Below, one piece after another: positions 26,198 to 34,367 of a DNA stretch of 64,000 bases; within the stretch, counting starts at the first letter, position 1; the number at the start of each line of letters is the position of its first letter. The translations under genes and the position numbers were made by a program. The stretch spans positions 248,001-312,000 of the forward strand of contig CANARY010000002.1 of assembly GCA_947364235.1 (NCBI GenBank), given 5' to 3'. The notes below the pieces were generated by a model. The model worked only from the letters and a program-made list of their open reading frames with translations. It ran no database searches and was not told the origin of the DNA. This stretch comes from an uncultured Candidatus Melainabacteria bacterium (GTDB taxonomy: Bacteria; Cyanobacteriota; Vampirovibrionia; Gastranaerophilales; Gastranaerophilaceae).

Positions 26198-28003
26198 CTA
26201 TCCTAATGTTACCAATGCTTGACCGGTAACAACTTTATCACCTTGTGAAACAAGAACGCTTGATACAGTGCCGGCTTTTGGAGCTTTGATTTCAGTTTCC
26301 ATCTTCATCGCTTCAACAACTAATAATACGTCACCTTCTTCTACTGAATCACCTTCAGAAACTTCTACGCGAAGCACGTTGCCAGGAAGCCCGGCTTTAA
26401 CTTCTTCGCCTGCGCCTGATGAAGCTGCTGATTTAGTCTCTATGCCTGCTTTAACATTAACGTCGTAAGCTTTTCCGTTAACAGTTGCTTTGTCGCCTTC
26501 CAATTTAACAGCATAGTTTTTGCCGTTAACTTTAACAGTGTATTCTCCTGTAGAAGAAGCTGCTGGAGCTGCGGCAGGTGCATCTGCTGATTTTTTATTT
26601 ACTGATACAGTTCCTTTACCAAGTAAGAAGTCGATACCTTTATCAACGTTTCCATCTTTACAAGCTGCTGCGATGAATAAGTTTTCGTCAGTTACAGGAA
26701 GTCCTGCAGCTTTAAGTCTTTCTTCAGCTGCTTTAAGTCCTTTTTCAGGGTCTTTTTCGTTGATATCAACAACTTTTTCAGTAGTTGGAGCCATATTCAT
26801 TTTTTCTTCAGCCCATTTAACCAATTCAGGATCCGGTTCGCAAGGTGTTTTACCAAAGTAGCCAAGAATCATTTTAGCGTAACCAGGGTTAGCCATTTTC
26901 CAATCGCCTTGAGTAGCGTTTAAGAATGCCTGCTGTGCGTAGAATTGAGAAACAGGAGTAACAGAAGTACCGAAACCGCCTCTTTCAACACATTCTTTCA
27001 TAGACTTGATAAGAGCAGGGAATTTATCGAGCATGCCCATATCTTTAAGCTGGTTAACAGTTGTAGCTGTTGCACCGCCTGGAAGTGGAGCTTGAATAAG
27101 AATAGGGTTTACAGCTAATGAAATTGGAGAAATCGGATAATCTTTCATGCATTCTTTGAAGATTTCTTCTGTTTCCATAATTTTAGCAATATCTAAGCCT
27201 AAATCGTATTCAGTACCTTTCAATGCGTGCCACATAGAAATAATATCAGGCTGGCCTGTACCGCCTGAAACAGGCTTCATAGCAAGGTCAATTCCATCAG
27301 CACCGCCGTCAAGAGCAGCTAAGTAAGCAGCCAAACCTGTACCTGCTGTTTCGTGAGAATGGAAGCGGATATGAGCATCTTGACCTAACAATTCACGAGC
27401 CATTTTAACAGTTTCGTAAACTTTTCTAGGATTTGAAGTACCTGAAGCGTCTTTAAATGCTAAGCTGTCAAACGGTAATCCTGAATCAAGAATATTTCTT
27501 AAAACTTTTTCATAGAAAGCAACATCGTGAGCACCTTCGCATCCAAATGGAAGTTCCATCATTGTGATTGTTACTTCGTGCTGCATACCGTGTTTTTTGA
27601 TTGAGTTTGCTGAATCAACAAGGTTATTAACGTCATTTAAAGCATCAAAGTTTCTTACAACGTTAACTCCGTGTTTTGCAAACATTTTTGCGTGTAAATC
27701 AATAACGTCGCGAGGTTGAGAGTTAAGACCAACAACGTTAACCCCGCGGGCAAGTGATTGTAATTTAATGTCAGGGCCTACTGCTGCTCTGATTTTATCC
27801 ATTGTTTCAAAAGCGTTTTCGTTACAGAAGAAAATCGGAGCTTGGAATCTTGCACCGCCTGCCGTTTCGAAATGTTTAATACCTGCGCCTACTGCTGCTT
27901 GAAGAGCAGGAATAAAGTCTTCTACTAGAACCTTAGCGCCATAGATAGATTGGAAACCGTCTCTAAATGACGTATCCATAACTTTAATAAGTTTCTTTGC
28001 CAT
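26198..28003 (-). CDS. oadA: Oxaloacetate decarboxylase alpha subunit with biotin carrier domain
   Basis: OadA transfers the carboxyl group of oxaloacetate to biotin. The 601-residue protein has an N-terminal HMGL-like TIM barrel (about 1-290) with DTSFRDGFQS, FDALNDVNN and RFHSHETAG, a middle PYC/OadA domain (about 290-460), an Ala-rich linker, and a biotinyl domain ending with EAMKME; the biotin attachment site is K567. The N-terminal motif is DGFQS rather than the more common DAHQS, so the substrate call rests on the whole operon. The start has an AAAGAAAGG site after a 66-base gap from oadG. Pyruvate carboxylase subunit B is a homologous alternative. Confidence 0.93.
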   Translation of the reverse strand: MAKKLIKVMDTSFRDGFQSIYGAKVLVEDFIPALQAAVGAGIKHFETAGGARFQAPIFFCNENAFETMDKIRAAVGPDIKLQSLARGVNVVGLNSQPRDVIDLHAKMFAKHGVNVVRNFDALNDVNNLVDSANSIKKHGMQHEVTITMMELPFGCEGAHDVAFYEKVLRNILDSGLPFDSLAFKDASGTSNPRKVYETVKMARELLGQDAHIRFHSHETAGTGLAAYLAALDGGADGIDLAMKPVSGGTGQPDIISMWHALKGTEYDLGLDIAKIMETEEIFKECMKDYPISPISLAVNPILIQAPLPGGATATTVNQLKDMGMLDKFPALIKSMKECVERGGFGTSVTPVSQFYAQQAFLNATQGDWKMANPGYAKMILGYFGKTPCEPDPELVKWAEEKMNMAPTTEKVVDINEKDPEKGLKAAEERLKAAGLPVTDENLFIAAACKDGNVDKGIDFLLGKGTVSVNKKSADAPAAAPAASSTGEYTVKVNGKNYAVKLEGDKATVNGKAYDVNVKAGIETKSAASSGAGEEVKAGLPGNVLRVEVSEGDSVEEGDVLLVVEAMKMETEIKAPKAGTVSSVLVSQGDKVVTGQALVTLG

Positions 28004-28069
28004 TGTTTATACCTTTCTTTAACTAATTTGTGAAATTCTTTAGGTTTGTAGGAATGAAATCAATTCCTA

Positions 28070-28306
28070 TTATTTACCTCTGAACATTGCCGCAACGATT
28101 GCAGCTGCTATTTCTGCATCGTCAGAAATTGTTTTTCTAATTTTTCCGCCTGCTGCTTGAGGAACAACTTCAGGGAAAATTTGGTTTAGTTTGCCAACGA
28201 CATTTGACATAACAAACATTGAACAGATTGTGATGCACAAAAATGCAAGCACAGTTCCCATGCCAATGCACATTACGGAAATGCCTTGAACTAGTGTTTC
28301 ATTCAT
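28070..28306 (-). CDS. oadG: Oxaloacetate decarboxylase gamma subunit
   Basis: This is a 78-residue protein with one N-terminal membrane helix (about 7-33) and the gamma-subunit pattern MCIGMGTVLAFLCITI, then a short linker and a polar C-terminus ending DAEIAAAIVAAMFRGK. OadG assembles the alpha and beta subunits and binds zinc in studied examples. Its start overlaps the birA stop by four bases. The gene order birA-oadG-oadA-oadB supports the assignment. Confidence 0.9.
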   Translation of the reverse strand: MNETLVQGISVMCIGMGTVLAFLCITICSMFVMSNVVGKLNQIFPEVVPQAAGGKIRKTISDDAEIAAAIVAAMFRGK

Positions 28307-29022
28307 AAAATATCTCCTATTAAAAGTACGTGTTCTTGATTATTTTTATCAATTAATTTTAAAGCTCCGTTTTTAGTAATATCTGCTGCTATTCCTGAGA
28401 TTTCTTTATCAAATATTTTTACGGTCGCTTCTTTATTGAGAAAGTTTGCTCTTCTTATGTAATCTTTTCTTATTAATTGAAAACCTTCTTCAATAAAATT
28501 ATCATACCTCAAACAAAACTTATCTGAAAGTTTTTTTAAGAAAATTTTCTTATCTATTTCTCTCCCGGTTTCAATATTTAAAGATGTTGCGGGCTGGTCG
28601 ATTTTGGATAATATTTCTATCTTTGTGTTTAAATTTATTCCAAAACCAAGAACTAAACCTTGTAATTTTCCATTATTTATACAGCCTTCTGCCAGTATTC
28701 CTGAAATTTTTTTATTATTAATTTTTATATCATTCGGCCATTTTATATTTGCTGAAACTCCGTATTCTTCAAACATTTCACATAAAATAACGCATAAATA
28801 CTGCGTTAAATTTGAATAAACTTCTTTCATTTCAGTAGAAGGTTTAAGGATAATTGAAGCATAAATATTATCTTCTCCTGTGAAACTCCATTTTCTGTTT
28901 AATCTTCCTCTTCCATTGGTTTGGTTATAAGTATAAACGATTGTCTTATCATCAAGTTTATCAATATTATCTTTAGCATATTGATTAGTTGAGCTGACTT
29001 CTTCTAAATAAAATAAATTCAT
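28303..29022 (-). CDS. birA: Biotin-[carboxylase] ligase
   Basis: BirA attaches biotin through biotinyl-AMP to a carrier lysine. The 239-residue product has the catalytic core only, without the HTH repressor domain: SSTNQYAKDN at 10-19, GRGRLNRKWSF (the glycine-rich biotin loop), ASIILKP, KWPNDI and KKISGIL. It is fused in expression to oadG by an ATGA overlap, and its client is almost surely the OadA biotin domain two genes on. Only about 23 bases separate its start from the upstream terminator, so the operon promoter must overlap that hairpin or depend on read-through. Confidence 0.95.
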   Translation of the reverse strand: MNLFYLEEVSSTNQYAKDNIDKLDDKTIVYTYNQTNGRGRLNRKWSFTGEDNIYASIILKPSTEMKEVYSNLTQYLCVILCEMFEEYGVSANIKWPNDIKINNKKISGILAEGCINNGKLQGLVLGFGINLNTKIEILSKIDQPATSLNIETGREIDKKIFLKKLSDKFCLRYDNFIEEGFQLIRKDYIRRANFLNKEATVKIFDKEISGIAADITKNGALKLIDKNNQEHVLLIGDIL

Positions 29023-29040
29023 TCTTTTATTTTAATATAA

Positions 29041-29077
29041 AAAAACTGCTCCGAAAAATTTTCGGAACAGCTTTTTT
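29041..29077. terminator. Terminator between the VSFKG gene and birA
   Basis: The arms CTGCTCCGAAAA and TTTTCGGAACAG (29046-29070) pair over 12 bases with one mismatch, flanked by an A-run and a T-run. It ends the minus-strand gene at 29100 and lies directly in front of birA. Confidence 0.85.
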
Positions 29078-29099
29078 AGTATGTACACGTAAGGTTTGT

Positions 29100-29798
29100 T
29101 TATGCAGCTGCTCGGGTTTGTTCAGGTTTAAGTTCTGCTGTTTTTACTTGTTTTTCGGCATTTCTGTTGTTCCACCAGTCACCGATTTTATTTGCAATAG
29201 GCGTAATCAAAACAGGTGTTGCGTAACGGTAAATTGTTGTAAATGTTGCAAGTCCCATTAAAGCGCCGAAGCATTTTAGTTTTGTGCCGAGTGATTTTTC
29301 TAATGCAGCGCATTTTTCCGGTGAAAGTTTTCCAAGAGCCATTTGCTGGCGTTTCAAACCTGAATATCTATATTCCATATTTTTGTTAAATGTACGTAAA
29401 CCGTGGTCAACTCCGTAAGCACATCCAGTTGGAACGATGAAACATCCTATTTGGTTAATGCCAAGAGTATTTCTTTTTTCTGGTTCTAAGTCTTTATTTG
29501 TAACAGTTCTGTAGAAATAAACAGCACTTGTTAAGAACGAACCTAATGTAGCCATATGCTGTGTCATTAATTTTGAAACTGAGGCAAGTTTTGCAGAAAG
29601 TTTATGCATCCAAGGTTTATCAATCATCTTTTGAGCATATTTTTCTCCGAACAACTTACCAACTTTGTCTCCGAAGCCGCCTTTAAATGAAACTTCGTTT
29701 GGTTTTGTTTGAATTGTTTGTGGTTCTGCAGCTCTTACACTTGTTTTGTTATAATATCTATTTTGATATTGTATATTATTTAATGAGTTTATGTTCAT
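29100..29798 (-). CDS. Hypothetical protein with N-terminal VSFKG motif
   Basis: The 232-residue product has a polar, probably disordered N-terminus rich in Asn and Gln, then VSFKGGFGDKVG at 36-47. The rest is helical, with hydrophobic stretches around 83-97 (HMATLGSFLTSAVYF), 115-128 and 175-190, which could be weak membrane segments. I do not recognise the family. It starts at TAATG, overlapping by one codon part the preceding minus-strand gene, which shares the VSFKG motif, so the two form a unit. The motif and position recall many Gastranaerophilales proteins of unknown function (my recollection, unchecked). Confidence 0.7.
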   Translation of the reverse strand: MNINSLNNIQYQNRYYNKTSVRAAEPQTIQTKPNEVSFKGGFGDKVGKLFGEKYAQKMIDKPWMHKLSAKLASVSKLMTQHMATLGSFLTSAVYFYRTVTNKDLEPEKRNTLGINQIGCFIVPTGCAYGVDHGLRTFNKNMEYRYSGLKRQQMALGKLSPEKCAALEKSLGTKLKCFGALMGLATFTTIYRYATPVLITPIANKIGDWWNNRNAEKQVKTAELKPEQTRAAA

Positions 29799-31204
29799 TA
29801 TGCAGCCGCCTTTCTTACAGCTTCATCTTTGTCTTTTGCAGTATTAACTTGATTATTTTGCTCTGCAATTACTTGTTCTGGTTTCTTTTTCTTTTCAAGA
29901 TGGAATACTCGTTTTAAGACAAATGGTATCAAGGCAATTGTTGAAGCTGCGACTACCGGTCTTGTTACGATATCTGGAAGCCAGCCGAGTAATTTGTAAA
30001 GTACTGTATTTGTATCATCAGCGTCCAGCATTTCCTGGCTGATTTTTGTACCAAGTTTATCAGGAACTTTTTTTGCATCGTAATCTTTTGTATTTTTCTG
30101 ATAAGCGCAGTATTTTGTTTCTTTCTTTCCTCTTGTTTCAGTTCTTTTTAAGCCTGAATAAAGCGGAGTTGCTTCAAATGTTTCTTTCCAAGATGAAACA
30201 AAGACATTATCTAATAGATCTGGCATAAATTGTGAGCCGTCTTTATTTTTCCATTCAAGAGGGTTAATTCTTTTACCTTCTTTTTCGATTGTATTTATAT
30301 CAAGCTTTTCAAATGTTTCAGCGAGGAAGTTTTTATCAGCAAGTCCAAGAGAGAAGTAGTTTGTACCCATACCCTCTTCTTTGATTTGAACAAACATATC
30401 TTGCGGTCTGAAGTTAAGTTTTTTGCCGTCTCGGGTCACCCATTCACTTACAGGTTTTCCAGCCATAGCTTTCAAATCAACATCTGCGCCAAGTTCTTTT
30501 AAAGTGCTTTCTGAAACTACTTGAATTGGTCTAGGTTTTGCAGCCATCATTACGTCTTTTGTGTCAGCTGCAAATTTGTTGCCGAATTTGTCAAGCCATT
30601 CGCCTATTGGTTTTCTTGTGCCGTCAGCGTTAGCAATTGATTTTATATCAACTTGAGGGAACATTTTCTTGATATGTTCTTCTTTAAGTTTGTGCAGCAG
30701 ATTCTTTTGTGCATATTTTACACCTTTAGAGAAAGGTACTGAGATTAATAATGAACTTATAACTCCGACAAACCCTGATGAAATAGAGTGTGCTGAAGCA
30801 TATTTGTTATTGTCTTTGTCTTTTGCAGGCAGCGCCATGATTGTAACAGGTCTTAATAAACAGCAAATGACTGCTGAAATAGCTGCTTGTACAAAAACTT
30901 CATGGCTCATTAAATCCAGCATTTTATCAAAAACACCGCTGGTGAGAAATTTATCATAATTTTTCTTCTCTTTACCCGCGGTGTTTTTGATTTTTTCTGC
31001 TGCAGCTTGAGCTGCCTTAAGAAACTCTTTCTTTCCTTTAAAAGATACATGACTCTCATAAGTATCATTTAAAGATGACGACTTAAGCTTTCGCATCTGT
31101 TCCGAATAATTTAATCTAATCTCTTCGTTAGGGATATTAGCAGTGTTGGTTGATTGCATTCTCCCTAAGGAGTTTAGATTTTGCGTTGTATGAATCTTCA
31201 TCAT
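29798..31204 (-). CDS. Hypothetical protein with VSFKG motif, membrane segments
   Basis: I do not recognise the 468-residue product. It has a polar N-terminus ending in SHVSFKGKKEF at 51-61, a hydrophobic segment near 105-125 (FVQAAISAVICCLLRPVTIMAL), another near 150-160, a long soluble middle and a last hydrophobic segment near 415-435 (PVVAASTIALIPFVLK) before a basic, Gln-rich tail. The ATG pair at 31204/31201 is favoured over an in-frame TTG at 31213, with GGAAA upstream. The stop and the next start share the A of TAATG. The two proteins probably act together, perhaps at the membrane. Confidence 0.7.
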   Translation of the reverse strand: MMKIHTTQNLNSLGRMQSTNTANIPNEEIRLNYSEQMRKLKSSSLNDTYESHVSFKGKKEFLKAAQAAAEKIKNTAGKEKKNYDKFLTSGVFDKMLDLMSHEVFVQAAISAVICCLLRPVTIMALPAKDKDNNKYASAHSISSGFVGVISSLLISVPFSKGVKYAQKNLLHKLKEEHIKKMFPQVDIKSIANADGTRKPIGEWLDKFGNKFAADTKDVMMAAKPRPIQVVSESTLKELGADVDLKAMAGKPVSEWVTRDGKKLNFRPQDMFVQIKEEGMGTNYFSLGLADKNFLAETFEKLDINTIEKEGKRINPLEWKNKDGSQFMPDLLDNVFVSSWKETFEATPLYSGLKRTETRGKKETKYCAYQKNTKDYDAKKVPDKLGTKISQEMLDADDTNTVLYKLLGWLPDIVTRPVVAASTIALIPFVLKRVFHLEKKKKPEQVIAEQNNQVNTAKDKDEAVRKAAA

Positions 31205-31324
31205 AGTTTCCAATCTAAATTAACTGTCTACACATTTATCATAAAACAAATCAAAAATTTTTTTGCTAGTTCGTTAAAAATTTGTTACAATTGGAGAGTA
31301 AATATATATAGACTGGATTTTGAC

Positions 31325-32155
31325 GTGAAAAAAATTTATTTGATGATAGGATTTTTTATATTTTTTACAAATCTCCATGCCGGAGCTTTTGATTTGGATA
31401 TGACTGTAGATGATGATATCAGAAAGAACTATGATTCTTCAAAGCTGCAAAAAGATATGAACGTTGAAGATACTTTGCCGAGTCTTCCTGAAATTTCAGG
31501 TAAAGATGATGTAAAAGTTCAAAATCCAGTAATTAAAGAAGAAAAACAGTCTATTCCTCAGTATAATATTTCTGCTGGGAATTTGAAAATTCCTGACGGA
31601 ACTTCTTTTGATGTAGTAAGTTCAACAAAACTGAATGATTGGATGCCTAAAGGCAGTTCTGTTAAGTTCTATAACCGTACACCTATTGTAAAAAAGAAAT
31701 TTACAATTCCTGCAAATACTGTTTTTTACGGAGAAATTATAGAAGTACATCAGCCGCAAATTACATGTAACGGCGGGCTTGTTGTTGTAAGAATTAACAG
31801 TATGAATTATAAAGGTCAAATTGTGCCGATAAGAGGATATGTAACTCGTGCTGATGATAAAATGATTTTCTTGAATAATATTAAAGGCGAGCGTACGTAT
31901 TTAAAAACTATGTGGAAAAAAGGAAACTGGGGCAGAAATCTTTTTAATAAAATGATGACAATGACAATAAGCCTTGGAGGTGAAGGTTCTACAATTTTGC
32001 TTTCTCCGTTTCCTTTTGCTTATGGAACAATTTGTCTGGGCTTAAACACATTGACTTCACCGCTCACAGCTTTCTTTTCAAAAGGAGGACATGTTTCAAT
32101 TCCTGCTGGAAGCAGGTTTAGAATTAAGCTTTTAGATGACGCATTTATTAATTAG
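31325..32155 (+). CDS. Secreted hypothetical protein
   Basis: The likely start is the GTG at 31325, which gives a signal peptide (KKIYLMIGFFIFFTNLHAG, cleavage near residue 20) and a 276-residue product; longer versions from upstream codons would bury it. The mature part starts FDLDMTVDDD, has a Pro- and Lys-rich linker, and then beta-rich segments (GNLKIPDGTSFDVVSS, PANTVFYGEIIEVHQP, IPAGSRFRIKLL) that resemble the beta-barrel pieces seen in conjugation or secretion TrbI/VirB10-like and SLBB-type envelope proteins. A family assignment would be a guess. It overlaps the convergent glycosyltransferase by four bases. Confidence 0.7.
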   Translation: MKKIYLMIGFFIFFTNLHAGAFDLDMTVDDDIRKNYDSSKLQKDMNVEDTLPSLPEISGKDDVKVQNPVIKEEKQSIPQYNISAGNLKIPDGTSFDVVSSTKLNDWMPKGSSVKFYNRTPIVKKKFTIPANTVFYGEIIEVHQPQITCNGGLVVVRINSMNYKGQIVPIRGYVTRADDKMIFLNNIKGERTYLKTMWKKGNWGRNLFNKMMTMTISLGGEGSTILLSPFPFAYGTICLGLNTLTSPLTAFFSKGGHVSIPAGSRFRIKLLDDAFIN

Positions 32156-33660
32156 AAAAGTCTTACAACATTATGTTCTTCAAAACGTGGGCAGGTATTC
32201 CAAGCAAGAGTTGGAATGATATCTCCTTCAACTCTGCCTTCGAACTGACAGCTGCAGCATCCTTTTACCATATTAGTAGAGCCGTCGATTAATGGACGGA
32301 AGTATTTACAGCATTGACATACTTTTAATGATAACCCGTAATCAGCAAGCTTATCTGAAAGTTCACGGATAGCATCTATCATGCGAAGGTGGTTGTTTTT
32401 TGTTAAATATGTTTTTCCTTTGTTGATAAATTTAACTCTTGCAAGTCCGTTATCAGAAATAAGTTCAAGCTGGCATTGAAAATCTTTTTTACCGTCTGTA
32501 ACGATGATATTTGTAACCATTTTTTCGATGTTGTGTTTTCTGGTTGCTTTGTAGAATAAATTTCTAACAAACCTGACAGGAGGAAGGTTTTTCAATATGT
32601 GTGCAATTGAATATACAGGATATGCAAAAAGATATAAATGCTCTTTGCCGTAAAGCTTTGCGTATATAAGGCTTGCGCAGAAAGCAAGGACTAAAATAAT
32701 TGAAGTGATTAATATTGTAGTGTATCCAGCCCAGAATGGGAATTTGTAAGAATGGCTTAAGAGAATTGCATAAATTAAAACGCATGCCAGCCAGTTAGGC
32801 TGAATTAAAGAACAAACGTACTCTTGAGTCAAAAAGTTTGGCGAGTGGGTAAAATTGTTCCAGAATATATTTATGCGTTTTGATAAAGAAGGTATTCTTG
32901 AGTCGTAATTTGAGATTCCTGTATACACTTTTAAATCGTCAATGTATGCCGGACAAATACCTTCAGTTGTCAGCTTGACTGTATAAAGAATTTCAGCGGT
33001 TTTGTCCTGAAACTCAAAAGAACCGATTTTGTTAAGTACATCTTTTTTAATCACAAATGCATTTGTATTTACAAGGTTTGCAAGTTTTAATTTTGTTCTT
33101 GATGTAAATAAAAATTTAGCGCAATATCTGGCATAAGTTGCTTTAATATTTTCAAGCAGTGTAAAGTCTTTATTTTCCTGAATATAATTAACCATAGGCA
33201 TAAAAACATCATGCTTTGTTAAGTAGTAATTAACATTTGCAAGAAAATCCGAGTCTACGTAATTGTTTGAATCAAGAAAAACATAAGCATCAAGATTTTT
33301 TGCTTCTGAAAGCCTTTCTGCAAGTATTGAATAAGCTTGGCTTTTACCTATTGGCTCCATGTTATTGATATTGATAACATTTACATCTAAATCACTTTGA
33401 AGAGTTACGTCATCTGCTTTTTCACATCTGTCAAGAATTGCGTAAATTGTATAACGCTGTTTTAGGTATGTTTGTGATTTAAGCTGTTTAATTAAGTTAT
33501 CAAGAGTCGCAGCTTCTCCAGCTGCGTAAACAACAACGCAAATGTTTGCATCTTTTGATGTGAATTTATCTCTAACTTTGCGTGAAGGTTTTATATTAGC
33601 GCAAGCCAGAATGATGTAGTAAAGCGTGAAAATTGTTATATAAATGTATAATATTGACAT
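32152..33660 (-). CDS. Membrane family 2 glycosyltransferase with C-terminal cysteine cluster
   Basis: The 502-residue product begins with a membrane helix, then a GT2 domain (ICVVVYAAGEAATLDNLI, YAILDRCEK, DAYVFLDSNNYVDSDFL). Two or three membrane helices follow at about 280-350, as in processive synthases of exopolysaccharide. The last 100 residues are different: a beta-rich stretch and a cysteine-rich end (CQCCKYF then GCCSCQFEG and WNTCP), eight Cys in about 45 residues, which may bind zinc or iron-sulfur. The D-x-D is DSN rather than the usual DAD. Nearest relatives may be found in cyanobacteria. Confidence 0.8.
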   Translation of the reverse strand: MSILYIYITIFTLYYIILACANIKPSRKVRDKFTSKDANICVVVYAAGEAATLDNLIKQLKSQTYLKQRYTIYAILDRCEKADDVTLQSDLDVNVININNMEPIGKSQAYSILAERLSEAKNLDAYVFLDSNNYVDSDFLANVNYYLTKHDVFMPMVNYIQENKDFTLLENIKATYARYCAKFLFTSRTKLKLANLVNTNAFVIKKDVLNKIGSFEFQDKTAEILYTVKLTTEGICPAYIDDLKVYTGISNYDSRIPSLSKRINIFWNNFTHSPNFLTQEYVCSLIQPNWLACVLIYAILLSHSYKFPFWAGYTTILITSIILVLAFCASLIYAKLYGKEHLYLFAYPVYSIAHILKNLPPVRFVRNLFYKATRKHNIEKMVTNIIVTDGKKDFQCQLELISDNGLARVKFINKGKTYLTKNNHLRMIDAIRELSDKLADYGLSLKVCQCCKYFRPLIDGSTNMVKGCCSCQFEGRVEGDIIPTLAWNTCPRFEEHNVVRLF

Positions 33661-33710
33661 AATTTTATCCTCAAGAAAAGTTTACTCTAAAAAAAACAAT
33701 TTCTCAAATA

Positions 33711-33743
33711 AAAAAGACGATAATTTAAGTTATCGTCTTTTTT
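33711..33743. terminator. Terminator after tRNA-Ile
   Basis: The stem AAAAGACGATAA/TTATCGTCTTTT (12 bp, 6-base loop) has flanking A and T runs; on the minus strand it closes the tRNA transcript. Confidence 0.88.
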
Positions 33744-33746
33744 ATC

Positions 33747-33820
<74 letters not shown>

Positions 33821-33871
33821 ATATTTAATTTTCATACCGAATGTATCAGCTATTTACCCTTGGCAAAATCT

Positions 33872-33900
33872 AATTTAGCATAGACATTTTTTAAAATCAA
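33872..33900 (-). promoter_or_regulatory. Promoter of tRNA-Ile
   Basis: On the minus strand TTGATT (complement of 33895-33900) and TAAATT (complement of 33872-33877) are separated by exactly 17 bases. Transcription would start near 33865, about 45 bases before the tRNA. Confidence 0.6.
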
Positions 33901-33911
33901 GTGTTTTATTT

Positions 33912-33940
33912 AAAAAAGCCGGAAAAATTTTTCCGGCTTA
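33912..33940 (-). terminator. Terminator after trxA
   Basis: AAGCCGGAAAA and TTTTCCGGCTT form an 11-bp stem right behind the thioredoxin stop codon, with a T-run on the minus strand. Confidence 0.88.
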
Positions 33941-33943
33941 GTT

Positions 33944-34261
33944 TTATAAATGTTTTTCAATGTTTGTAATAATGGAACTTTTAGGCATCAAACCTACCAT
34001 TCTTTCTACAACTTCACCATTTTTGAATACAAGAAGTGTAGGAAGTCCGCTTACTTGATATTCTTTAGCAGCATCAATATTATCGTCTGTATCGATTTTT
34101 GCAAAACATGCTCTGTCTCCAAGTTCAGTTTCGACTTCTTCTAATATAGGTCCGAGTTTTCTGCAAGGACCGCACCAGGTTGCAAAAAAGTCAACAACAG
34201 TAACTTTGTTTGAGTTAAGAACTTCTTCATTAAAATTATCAACATTAATTTCTTTTACCAT
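33944..34261 (-). CDS. trxA: Thioredoxin
   Basis: This is a 105-residue thioredoxin with the active site W29-C30-G-P-C33, the buried Asp of VVDFFATW, the cis-proline loop SGLPTLLVFKNG and the usual C-terminal helix. It reduces disulfides in the cytoplasm. It is monocistronic, with AGAGGAG upstream and a terminator directly after it. No thioredoxin reductase gene is nearby in this window. Confidence 0.97.
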   Translation of the reverse strand: MVKEINVDNFNEEVLNSNKVTVVDFFATWCGPCRKLGPILEEVETELGDRACFAKIDTDDNIDAAKEYQVSGLPTLLVFKNGEVVERMVGLMPKSSIITNIEKHL

Positions 34262-34367
34262 ATTTTAAACTCCTCTTAAAATTATAAACTTATATTACCA
34301 TATATAAAATATTCATGCTATCATTCATGTAGGGAGGAGGAGTACCTCAAACAAAAAGGGATGTAAT

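Noticed and set aside
26198-28003. Pyruvate carboxylase subunit B instead of oxaloacetate decarboxylase alpha
   Set aside because: The adjacent gamma and beta sodium-pump subunits and the shared operon make the decarboxylase complex far more likely.
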